Source: Symbiodinium microadriaticum
Taxonomy: Eukaryota; Sar; Dinophyceae; Suessiales; Symbiodiniaceae
Assembly: GCA_001939145.1 (NCBI GenBank)
Contig: LSRX01000489.1
Coordinates: forward strand, 318,595 to 382,594
Length of the DNA: 64,000 bases
Reading direction: 5' to 3'
Shown in pieces: positions 12,162-21,820 of this stretch (positions within the stretch are counted from its first letter, which is position 1; each line of letters opens with the position of its first letter). The notes beneath the pieces are model-generated. The model was not told where the DNA came from. It did not search any database and saw only the letters and a list, made by a program, of their open reading frames with translations. The position numbers and the translations under genes were made by a program.

Positions 12162-12256
12162 AGCTGCATGCATCCGAAGCCCTCGAAGCCTCCGACTCTG
12201 AGCTCCGTCTCGACATCGCAGAGACCCCCGAAGAAAATCCCAAAGCAAGGACCTGA
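12162..12256 (+). CDS. Candidate acidic exon
   Basis: Reads LHASEALEASDSELRLDIAE then TPEENPK before a stop at about 12255. Composition is coding-like and the direction agrees with the surrounding exons. A minus-strand frame (12001-12243) is a possible alternative. Splice sites are uncertain. Confidence 0.3.
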
Positions 12257-13048
12257 TGTCGCAGCTCTCGACAAATGCCGGGGGCCCAGAGGAGTTGGAA
12301 CCTTGATGTCGGGGGCAGTTCTGTCGGAACTGAGTGCAGGTGTCCTGCGAAGCGCGTCGGTTCTCATGGCTCGAAACTACGTTGCGGTTTCATTATTTCT
12401 ACTTTTCTGGATGGCTGGGCGGTTATAAGTTGCAATTGGCAGATTGAGTGCAGTGGCAGCGGCGCGGACGCAGCAGCGCGTATGATCAAAGCACAGCAAG
12501 CTTAGTGATGACGACACGGTGAAGCTGACAACTTTTCGACTGTCATTATCATTCATAAAAAGCCCATACATGGGTGTGATTTCAATCTTTGAGGACGGGT
12601 GGACAACAAAAGGGAAGCACCTGAAGAAGCGCACAGTTTTCCATGTCAAATGCGTATACTTTTCGCAGTGAACTTGTAACTTGCATGACTCGATGCAGTA
12701 AACTACTTACTTCGGAATTGGGTCTCTCAACTTTCGGGATGAATGCAACACTTACTTTGTATGGGATTGTTGTGGCGTAGCTCCCTGCCGTGTCTTCAGG
12801 CACCGACTGGCTTCCACGATGCTGGGCGTTTTTCAGCAAAGCTTTCTTCGTATCGTCGTATCACTGATTCTAAGACACGGCATGGAGGCAGTGCCCGAAC
12901 ACGAATTGCAGTTGTCTCAACTTACCTGCCCAGGCGATGAGATGCTTTCAAGTTGAAAGTTTCCTGAAGTTAGCTAACGGAGAAGTGAAGAAGCAAGAGG
13001 CTTCGAGATCTGCCAGCTGTGCTTCAAAACTTGGCAGTTCTGAACCAC

Positions 13049-13116
13049 ATGGGTAGTTCTCTGTAGGGTCCTTGTAGGGCCCTTTCTAGAATCGAGAAGG
13101 GTGCCGTACTACTTTA
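13049..13116 (+). mobile_element. Half copy of MITE-like family B
   Basis: GGGTAGTTC, then TAGGGTCC, then AAGGGTGCCGTACTA, in the same order as in the copies at 50753 and 52780. The right half is missing. Confidence 0.5.
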
Positions 13117-13173
13117 CCGACATGTTCAAGCAACCGCGCTGTATCTTCAGACAACAACCCTCCTGTTTGAAAG

Positions 13174-13828
13174 GAAGTGCTGCCTGCCATCCCGCAAGTG
13201 GGGGGCCTTTCGACGCCGGCTCTGGGAGGACTCGGCACACCAGTCTCCGGCCTTCCCGCCCCAGCGACGGCTATGCCGGCCCCGGCTGCACCTGCGACGA
13301 GCAGGCAACAGGGCTTCAAGTACTACGGGTCATTGTTCAGGGGTTCCAGAAGGGTGGCTACATAAGGCTGTATATATAGGATTTCAGGATTTTTCAGGGT
13401 TCGAGGGACGGAAAGTCTTGCAACTCGCTTTTGTTGTTTTCCTGGCGTGGTGGAATAAGGTTAACCAGTTCAAACAGTTTTTGAGTGTTTAGATTAGGTG
13501 GCCCTTTCGGGTGGGAAGAGGGATCACATACAGCGGTGCATGATGGTGGTGTCGCAGTTGCTGTTGCTGTTGCTGGTGGTGACATGGCAGTTCTTCTTCT
13601 TCTGCTTCTTCTTAATTTCGGTATGTTGTTGATGTTCCTAGTAGTTTCTATGTTTCGGAGTATGACTATCCGTGCAACGTATACCATCATGTGTTGTTCC
13701 CATTGCACAAGACAACTGCTCTGGTGATTCCGCAGGTTGGGCGTGGCATCCTACACACCGCCTCCGGCCGCCTGCTTCACTCCGCCCTCCCTGTTGCCCA
13801 CGGCGGAAGTGGGCAGAGCCTTCGGCAG
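13174..13828 (+). CDS. Pro/Ala-rich exons of the Tyr/Thr-rich protein
   Basis: The exon from 13174 (acceptor TGAAAG) reads EVLPAIPQVGGLSTPALGGL, then GTPVSGLPAPATAMPAPAAP, ending near 13311. Exon 13736-13828 (acceptor CCGCAG, GT donor) reads LGVASYTPPPAACFTPPSLL then PTAEVGRAFG. Low-complexity composition matches the exons at 15564-16163. Whether they share a gene with the C2 exons upstream is inferred from strand, order and style only. A further candidate, MAAAKMNTASTAVPTPQAGT, lies at about 14431-14505. Confidence 0.45.
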
Positions 13829-15563
13829 GTTCTGTTCATGATTTGCAGGCAAAAGGTTCTACATCAGCTACTGTAATAGGTACCAGGTACCCTAAACCCT
13901 AAACCCGGTTCTCGCTAAGGGCTACTTTACAGGGTGCCTATAATGCCAGTCTGCTGCTGCAGAAGATACAACAGCGCCGTCCTGGTCATGAGAACGCTTT
14001 CAGAACAATTTCCCGCAAGGATTTCGAGATCTGCTGTACTGCCGTCAAGTTTGGAAGAAGTCTGCACGAAATGCAGCAAGCATGACGGACTGTGTGAAAA
14101 ACTGACTGATTAACTGAAAAGCATGCAAAATACCGACACAATCATGCACTCCAGCGAGCAAGCCGGCAGAGAGGGCTTGGATTGGCTCCTCAGGAACTGC
14201 ATCTCGAGGCCTGTCCCTCGAGGGCATCTGGGCAGAAAATGGCAAAAAAGCTTTCAGATAGGTTGTACGGCTTATAAGCTCAGTCCAATCGCGGCTGTAA
14301 GCCTGCAACCTGGCCTGCGACCGTAAGCGGCTGCGTGGAATGCGAAGCAATGGCGCTTTGTTGCATGACGCTTTCAGACTTCGAGACCTCTCTGATTCGA
14401 TCATGGATCCGAGGCTACTACTCTACTGGTGGGATGGCGGCCGCGAAGATGAACACTGCATCCACAGCTGTGCCAACGCCCCAGGCTGGCACCTCCGACA
14501 GGTTCGTGTCAGTACCGGTGGTGAATCAATTCTACCAGCGAGCGGACGATGTGACAGTAGCTTTGCCGAGCGGAACCACACGATGCCCAAGAATACTTCG
14601 GTGTCGACTCTGGATGAAAGATGCATTCAAGATTTGATGCGGGAGAATTTACGGTTCACTCCGATGTTCAACAGCAAGCAGACATCTTGGAACTCTTCGG
14701 GAATCCCGTGCCTGGCGAGTATGCTACACATGTGGTGCATGCGGATGAACCATCACGTGATGATGATGGCCAGCAAAAGCGGACTTTGAAAAAAGGGAAA
14801 TTTTTGATTATGCCTGATTACAAAACGAAGTAGGATGGCCATGGTGATGTTGAACACCCCCAAGAAAGAAATACCAGCATGTGCGCACCAACCGTTGTCG
14901 GAGCCCACGAAACCCGTCGTTGGCCAACAGCAATATGTATAATAGTTTTCATATATGCGAGTATCATCTTGTACCAGATCGTAGATACTACTATTATGAA
15001 TATACGTATACTGCAATATCACAGTCATCTGCAGGCACAAGCAGATGCTGCGCATTCATAAGACAGCTTGAGCCCCTGCGCTAACGAGCTTCCAGTGAAA
15101 GTCTTTCAACCTTTCTCGAATTCCAATGTTAAGTCGAACTCTACGAGCCCCTATAGCCCCTCAGGCTCGAAACTCCCACGCGTTGTCTATACCGGGACTA
15201 TACCGTGCTTTGCTGAGAGGTGCCTGGGAGCTACACGTACAGCACGCCTTCTCCCTTCACCTACAGCTGCTCAGCTTTGTGCTATGTTTCGTCAGGGTGG
15301 CCTTGCAAATGCGGGGCTATTGCAACAAAGGCTCTCCGCGAGCTATCCGTCAATTCTACTTCCTGCACTTCCATATCCCAGCTCCGACCCCAAATATAGC
15401 AGCTTGAACAACTATTCGTTAAGGTTCGCGAATATATACACTACCCCGATACCCCCCAGAAAGCCAAAACCAAGAACCTATGCTAATGGTCAAAGCCCCT
15501 ATATTGTCTCTGTAGCTCTCGATTTCATAGCCGAAGTGAGAGGAGTCTTTCGTCTCAGGTCAG

Positions 15564-16163
15564 GCTCAGCCCGGTCAGAGTGCCTTGGGCTCCAATCTCA
15601 ATGCCGCTTCCTACCCCTACAGCTCCAGCGGGACGCCTTTCACTGGTTACAGCCAGCAGATCATTTCAGGCTTCCCGGCGGGGTTTAGGTTATTCAGGTT
15701 TCGGGGCTTGAGGCCCTGATTGGGGCCACGTCACAAGAGTGCGGAAGGCATGCGGTCAGAGCAGCCCTAATTAGGGCTGCGCTTGTCATGAGCGGGTGCA
15801 GGTGATCTCGGCTGCGCAGTTGTTCCTTGCCAGCCCTAGGCCAGACATCACAGAGTGCTTTGGGCACTGACCTGGCATCGTACACCTACACTGCACCGAG
15901 CTACACCACCTCTGCAGCTCCCGCATCGTTGACTAGCTACACCCCGCAGGGCCAAATTATTGGCACCTCGGCAGCTGAACGGACCAAGTTTGTTTCAACT
16001 GACTGACTGTGAGCACTTGAGTTCTCCATTCCCCAGCTTGTAGCCATGGAAGGCACGACGGCGCAGAAGGCATTGAACGCGGATCTCAGTGCGGGTGCCT
16101 ATACCTACACCTCCGCTCCCACGGCCTTGTTCACTGGTTACAGCCAGCCAGGACAAAGCACAG
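15564..16163 (+). CDS. Tyr/Thr/Ser-rich repeat protein, three homologous exons
   Basis: Exon 15564-15682 reads AQPGQSALGSNLNAASYPYS then SSGTPFTGYSQQIISGFPAG (GT donor). Exon 15854 to about 15950 reads SALGTDLASYTYTAPSYTTS then AAPASLTSYTPQ. Exon 16067-16163 reads KALNADLSAGAYTYTSAPTA then LFTGYSQPGQST (GT donor). Shared pattern: (S/K)-A-L-x-x-(N/D)-L, then S/A-Y-x-Y, then (F/L)T-x-Y-x-x-Q. The DNA is also alike (AGTGCCTTGGGC against AGTGCTTTGGGC). This indicates local exon triplication. No catalytic domain; probably a disordered or structural repeat region. Confidence 0.6.
15761..15780. repeat. Perfect 20-bp palindrome
   Basis: GCAGCCCTAATTAGGGCTGC is its own reverse complement. It lies in the intron between the first and second repeat exons, not in a larger inverted repeat that I can see. 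Confidence 0.9.
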
Positions 16164-16440
16164 GTGCATCTCCGGAAAGAGAAATGAGCGCTGGTGGGTG
16201 CTCTCAAAGTTACGCTGACAACAGCCGTAGTTGCAATATTGCCTGTTCTGGTTGACTGATGTAACATGCAGGTTCCGTAAGTGCCGTTCATTGGAGTAGG
16301 GATGCCTGTGGTGGGTGCCGATCCCATTTGTTTGAAGGGGGTCACTAAATTAAGAACCCCAAGAGGACAAAACACTGCCAATATCAAGTCTACCAGCAGC
16401 AGGCAGTATCTGTGGGTTTGGGGCTCTCCTCCGGAGTGTA

Positions 16441-16660
16441 GTCGCAGTAGCAGAAGAAGCAGCAGCAGGAGCAGTAGTCGTCGTTGTTGTCGTCGTCGTC
16501 GTCGTAGTAGTAGTAGTAGTAGTAGTAGTTAGCGTAGTCGTAGTAGTTGTAGTAGTTGTAGTAGTTGTAGTAGTCGTAGTAGTTGTAGTTGTAGTTGTAG
16601 TTGTTCTTGTTCTTGTTATTGTTCTTGTTCTTGCTCTTCTTCTTGTTGTTGTTGTTGTTC
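16441..16660. repeat. AGC / GTC / GTA / GTT microsatellite tract
   Basis: Adjacent runs of CAG-like, CGT, AGT and TTG triplets. The Arg/Ser-, Tyr/Asn- and Leu/Phe-rich frames over it on both strands are repeat artefacts. Confidence 0.9.
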
Positions 16661-16689
16661 CCCTTTATCACGCTCACACCCGGCTGCGC

Positions 16690-17164
16690 CAGACCCGCCT
16701 CCTCCCCCTCCTCCTCTACCTTCCCCGAGCTCGGCTCCAAAAACAGAGCTTTTGCCTCCCAAACCCACAGGCTCTGGTTTCTCCCCTCCGCCAGTGCCAG
16801 GGCAAAATTAAAACCCCCGCAAAGGCACCTTCCCATTGTCAGGCCGAGCCAGTATCGGACTCTGCCCCGAGGCTTCCCTCTCACCCCCGCCTACTGCCAG
16901 CTCCGGAAGTCCGCCAAGGCTGTACAGGCCAAGAGCAGCACACCTTCCGCCGCCAAAGGCTCCTCCACACAGTTCGAGCCTCCCAAGTCCAATTCTGCCC
17001 AGGTACCATACATCACTCAGGACACTCCAGATGACAATGCTTTGCCCACTCGGGACGATGTCATTCATCAGCTCCAGACTCCAGCATGGCAGGATTGGAT
17101 AAAGGCGTTGGCTGGATTCAATGTCTTGGGATCCTCGGTGGTCATCGGAGGATTGACATCATAG
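16690..17164 (+). pseudogene. Intron-poor coding remnant, part 1
   Basis: A continuous frame ending in TAG at 17162 contains VPYITQDTPDDNALPTRDDV then IHQLQTPAWQDWIKALAGFN. The last 60 residues have balanced, coding-like composition. No start is evident because the frame runs back into the repeat tract. It lies between exons of the Tyr/Thr-rich gene, so it is probably an insertion or an independent nested gene. No family recognised. Confidence 0.4.
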
Positions 17165-17262
17165 AAGCAGTGACCATTGTGGGACACAAGAGTAGCTGCG
17201 CTCTCTAAGGTTGCCAGTCTTTTGCGTTCTATTCAAAGAGTGAAGACCCAGTCGGGCCAACA

Positions 17263-17817
17263 TGGGGCAGAGCCATGACAGCACGCCAGATCCTATGCAG
17301 GGATGGGCGATCACCATCGCCGTGGGTCATGGCGCGGACTATGGCAACCCTTACAAAGATCCATGGCCTGATTGGCGCGCGATTTGCGAAGATGTGGGAA
17401 CGACGACATGAAGCGTCTTTTCGACAAAGACTACAAGTATTTTGACCTTATAGCTTCTATGGTCTTGACAGTGTACAATCATGCTTCCAAGTCTGCGGCT
17501 CTATTCCAGGATGCTCCCATGCAGGTACCCAGACCTTCGTGTCACAATAGTACATGATGCAGAAGCTCCTCCTCAAGGCTTCATTTCAGATCGCCACGAG
17601 AAGGCCCAGCAGTATTACTCGGTGGCCGGCACAGGCCAACAAGCGCCCCAAGAAGACTTCTTCTTCAGCAGACAAGCCCGATGAGCAATGGTTTGAGGAC
17701 TGGTCTTGGCACTCTTGGAGCTGGAATCAAGGCTACGACGATGCCGCCGACGAGGAGGAGCATTATGAGGGAGAGTCGCGGAAAGGGCGGGATCAACGCT
17801 CGTCCAGCCGCCGTTGA
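17263..17817 (+). pseudogene. Frame-broken intron-poor coding remnant, part 2
   Basis: Starts with ATG at 17263, MGQSHDSTPDPMQGWAITIA, and runs to DWRAICEDVG. There the frame is lost and the +1-shifted frame continues NDDMKRLFDKDYKYFDLIAS then MVLTVYNHASKSAALFQDA. A third frame (17554-17817) ends the piece with KRPKKTSSSADKPDEQWFED, a WSWHSWSW stretch and an acidic/Arg-rich tail before TGA. Two frame changes within 300 bp without clear introns suggest a decayed gene or retroposed copy. The Trp-rich tail is distinctive; no function is assigned. Confidence 0.5.
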
Positions 17818-18089
17818 GTTGATATTTACGCCAAGGCACAGCCGGCACAGCCCATTATACTTTGGGCACAGCCGGAATCGGATCTTTTCTTTCACAGGGC
17901 ACACCAGTGTGCAGGGCTCACAACGTTAAAAGTACTTTGCGAATGAGTCTTTTTCAACTGCTCCGCTCTGCCACTGCACGACCGCTGCCACAGCTGCCGC
18001 CCCTGTGCGCGTCATCTGTGTTTTGTGCAGGACGTGAAGCCATTCGAGCACCAGGCTTGCAGCCTGACGTAAAATAACAGCAGCCCCAG

Positions 18090-18374
18090 ATGACAGTTCC
18101 AACGCAAACATGCTTGCTTAATCTCGAACAGCACAACCGTCTCGAGATTTGTAGCCAGGCAGCGTGCACAACATCACAGGTACATTGCTTGCTACCTGAC
18201 GGCCCATCGCCATTGTCTGAGGATGACCAAGTGTGGGACACCACTAGACTGGCACTTTGGGGCCCGGTTCAGTTGATGCTTGCAGCCGTCAGGCCTTGGT
18301 TCCTGAGCATCGGACGCGTTAGCTCACACTCAGGGTGTCGGAGGTTGTCCCTACCTGTGAGCGAGTCAGCCTAG
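18090..18374 (+). CDS. Candidate open frame, weak
   Basis: ATG-started frame of 94 codons, including LPDGPSPLSEDDQVWDTTRL. It follows a short plausible piece (DVKPFEHQACSLT, about 18032-18070). Neither splice sites nor family support were found. Confidence 0.2.
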   Translation: MTVPTQTCLLNLEQHNRLEICSQAACTTSQVHCLLPDGPSPLSEDDQVWDTTRLALWGPVQLMLAAVRPWFLSIGRVSSHSGCRRLSLPVSESA

Positions 18375-18511
18375 CAGCCCTTCACAAGGAGTCATGCCTT
18401 TGTGTTACATTCTTATGAGTACTGAGTCAGTACCCATGTTTCACATGAGTGCCAGGTCAGGCAGACGCCCGAAACGCGCAGAGCACGTTCGCGCAGTGTC
18501 CAATTGAAATA

Positions 18512-18610
18512 TTTTGTTGTTGTTGTTGCGGCTGGTGTTCCTGTTGCTGTTGCTGCTGTTGCTGTCGCTGTTGCTGTCGCTGTTGCTGTTGCTGTTGTTG
18601 TCGTTGTCGT

Positions 18611-18649
<39 letters not shown>

Positions 18650-18775
18650 TGATGCTGTAGCTGTTGCTGTTGCTGATGCTGTAGCTGTTGCTGTTGCTGT
18701 TGCTGTTTTTGTTGCTGTTGCTGTTGCTGTTACCACCACTGTTGCTGTTGTTGTTGTTGTTGTTGTTGTTGTTCG
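18512..18775. repeat. GTTGCT / GCT microsatellite
   Basis: About 260 bp of TTGCTG and TGC triplets with GTT runs at the end. Ala/Val-, Cys- and Thr-rich frames over it are artefacts. Confidence 0.95.
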
Positions 18776-19089
18776 TAGTAGTCGTACGTAGCAAGTAGTC
18801 GCCTTTGTAGTAGTGGTAGTAGTCGAGGAGTAGCAGCAGTTGTTGTGTACTCGTGGTAGAAGTAGGGTAGTCATTAGTTGCAGTAGTTGCTGCTGTTTGC
18901 GTTGTTGTTGTAATGAGTCGGCGGAGGCGGAGGAGCCACTTTAAGTCTGCGTGACCCTAAAGAAACTGTTTGCGCTGCTTTCGAAACATGTTTGAAAAAT
19001 GCCATGGCATTCAGCACCTCGCTCTTCAGACCGTCTGCTGCGACCTGAAGTTTCCTGAAAGGGGTCTAATAAATTTTCTCCGCTGGCAG

Positions 19090-19153
19090 GTGCTTACGGT
19101 GCGAGGCTGGCGACACCCAGCTACCAGCCTCCGTACCAGGCCATGTCCTATCG
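19090..19153 (+). CDS. Candidate exon of the Tyr/Thr-rich gene
   Basis: After a TGGCAG acceptor the frame reads GAYGARLATPSYQPPYQAMS then Y, reminiscent of the GAYTYTSAP exon at 16067. It ends where a GA-repeat tract begins (GAGAGACAGGGCGAGAGAGA), which would be a GA donor. No stop codon or downstream exon identified. Confidence 0.4.
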
Positions 19154-19159
19154 AGAGAG

Positions 19160-21400
19160 ACAGGGCGAGAGAGAGAGAGAGAGTGAGAGACAGAAAGAGA
19201 AAAGAAGAGAAGAGAAGAGAGGGAGACTTCGGAGACCGCGGCGCGCGTGTGGCGGGCCGGGGCGGGGGAGGGGGGGTAGGCTACTGCCCCTTCTTGGCTG
19301 TGAGGAGACCAACCAATGGCAATGGTTCAGCAAGTTCATTCTTCATGTGTGTCTCGCGAGTGCGTATCCCATGATATCAGCAAGCGCAGGCCTTCATGCT
19401 TCTTACAAAGCGTAGATGTTCAAGCTTTTCGTGGCAAATCTGTAGCAACGTAGCTGTAGCTTCTGAGGCCTTCCAAACCCCAGCGTCAGGTCCTAAGTTG
19501 ATGGAGCTTCTGAGGGTCAATGCTGCTCGGGACTCATGGCTGCAAGAATAATCAGAAAGTAGCAACCGCAGTTTGATCGTCACAGCAGTACTTGTTGCTA
19601 GCAGCAATGCGAGTGAGAGCAACGACAGCTCTTGTTTGGTTTTTCATTATCATGCCAACGTAGTGGCAAGAACCAGGTTGAAAACGCACGAAGAAGAAAG
19701 GGTGGTAGTAAACAACTGTGGATGGCGTTCTCGCTGCGTCGGGAGCCTGGATGGGAAATCGTACAGCTACACTCGTCAGAGGAGATCAAACTTGTTGAGA
19801 TCAGTCCATGCGGCTTTCAGGATGGGTTCCGTCTAGGGGCGCGAAGATTTCCCAATGCCTTCCGGCCAAGGACATGGTATCTCTTAGCAATTTATGTGAC
19901 CGCCTGCAGTCTGTATGATCGCCCAAAGTGCGAAGGGGCAGACAGCAAGCTTGTATTGCAACCTTTGCCGATCAACGGAGAGCAGGGCACGAGATGTGTA
20001 GGGCTTAGGACAGCGGCCATGCATTCTTGACTTTAGACTCTAGACCATTGCATGTCAGGTTTAGCATTCTATATAAGTTCCTCGGTACCTGCGTATGCAC
20101 CCTTGCATGGAACCATCTCACTTGCCAAGTAGTTATGCGGCACGTAGATTATACTGCATCTACACCGCCATGCAGCCCTTCTGCTGATTGTTTCCTTGGG
20201 TTTCGTAATAGTACCCTGAGTTCGTTCGTCAAACAAAAGTATGCTTAGAAGCCTACAAGTGGTTCTCTGACAGTGAGATTGTTGCACCACCTAGGGGTTG
20301 GGTAGGTAGCCTTTAACCGCTTTGGGGTATATGCGCTTACCACCATTCAAACGTAGACCGTACTCGCGCCCTAAGAACAGTAACAGTAACACCAGCTCAG
20401 GGTTCACAGGATTCCAAGTTTAGGTTTTCTGGGGTGTAGGGTTTGGGGGTTTGCAGTACGATTTAGGGTTTAGAGGCTTGCAGTAGGCTTGCAGGGCTAG
20501 GAGAATCTAGAGCAAGGAAAGTGAGCCTACGATTCGGTTTATACCATAACAACAAGCCCCAAATTCTGGTTCTTTCTTAAAAGGCCCCTACCAGTTGGTT
20601 CCTCCCCCGATCTGCTCTCTGCGCATGCTACCACCGCGTTCAGAGGTTCGGATTCTCGGCGACGACTGTGTAACATAGAAGCGTAAGTAATTCGGAGTAC
20701 CATTCCTAAAAAAATCCTCTTGTAAGTGCAGCATGATATAGTAAACTTCACCCCACAGCCGTATTGCACTGACTAGGATTTTGAATCCTTCCACATTTGC
20801 CCTGCCCGGTGGTCGTCCTACCCAAGCTTTTGCATATGGGAGTGTATGTGACATAAAAAGACCAGCACGAAAGCAACGTCCAAAATCAGATCCACAGCTC
20901 TGACGAGCAGAGAGGCTGAACCCGGCGAAGACTAACAGCAGTGGGATAGAAGCATCTGGTCAATTGGAGGATTGTGCCTGCTACAATGCGTCCTGTGCTC
21001 CAAGACGTGAAAGAAATCCTCGGCATAAGTGCGCAGAGGTCAGAGTCCGAGTGAGGAACTGAACTTAAAGCCTAACCTTAACAGTCAGAGGCCCTCCAAC
21101 TTGCCAGAATGGAGTACCCACTGTGTTGCCACGCAATGAGCGGAGTCTGCACGGAGCAAAAATGCGCGATCGTGTTCCAGTGCCGGTTTCACTGACAAGG
21201 CCCTAAACCCTAGACGCAAGCCCTAAAGCCTTTTATGGTTCTAAACGACACGCCCTCCAGGGATGGTGTCAGTGCGTGTCGGGTTCAACTCTTCTTGCTC
21301 GCTCTCTTGGGNACATAGGATGGTTAGACCTGATGGGGGAAGTAGTGATGCCTGGAAGTGTTTTGCGAAGGCGGGGCGGAGTTATTTTTCCGCTCAACTA
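19160..21400. other. Mostly non-coding DNA with one weak open frame
   Basis: GA-rich tract at 19154-19225 followed by G-rich DNA. A 132-codon frame at 19632-20030 (+), containing REPGWEIVQLHSSEEIKLVE, is the only long frame; it has no recognised motif and is unproven. Telomere-like units occur at 20400-20500. One N at 21312. Confidence 0.4.
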
Positions 21401-21820
21401 AGAAGAGCCCAAGCTGCCCAAACTTAATAGCCCGGTCCGAACAATCATAAGAACAGTAGTGAAAGCTTTTGCATTCATCAGAGGCCCATGGTAGCAATAA
21501 CGCTTCAGTCTTGCGTTCTGCTCCCGGTGCTGTCCGTCGCAGGTGGGAGCCTGGGCGGGCGGGATCAGCGCGCCGCTGGCAAGCACCAAGGCACAGACGG
21601 TGGGCTGAGGGGACTTACAGCCAGTGCCACTGCCCTTGTCGTGCTCCTGTCTAGAACATCGCAAACCTTGGAAATAATGAGCACTCTGGGCTTCAGGCTT
21701 GCGAGCACTCGCTGCATGGATGACGGCTCTCAGCATGGTTGTGAATGCATGGCACTGCGTAGACATTACCTGGCGGTCACATCCTTTGCTGCCGGGTTGG
21801 GGCGACGTTCCGTCGCACAG

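Noticed and set aside
18441-18874. Asn/Ser-, Thr/Ala-rich and Cys-rich frames
   Set aside because: Triplet microsatellite (TTG, TGC) translated in different frames.
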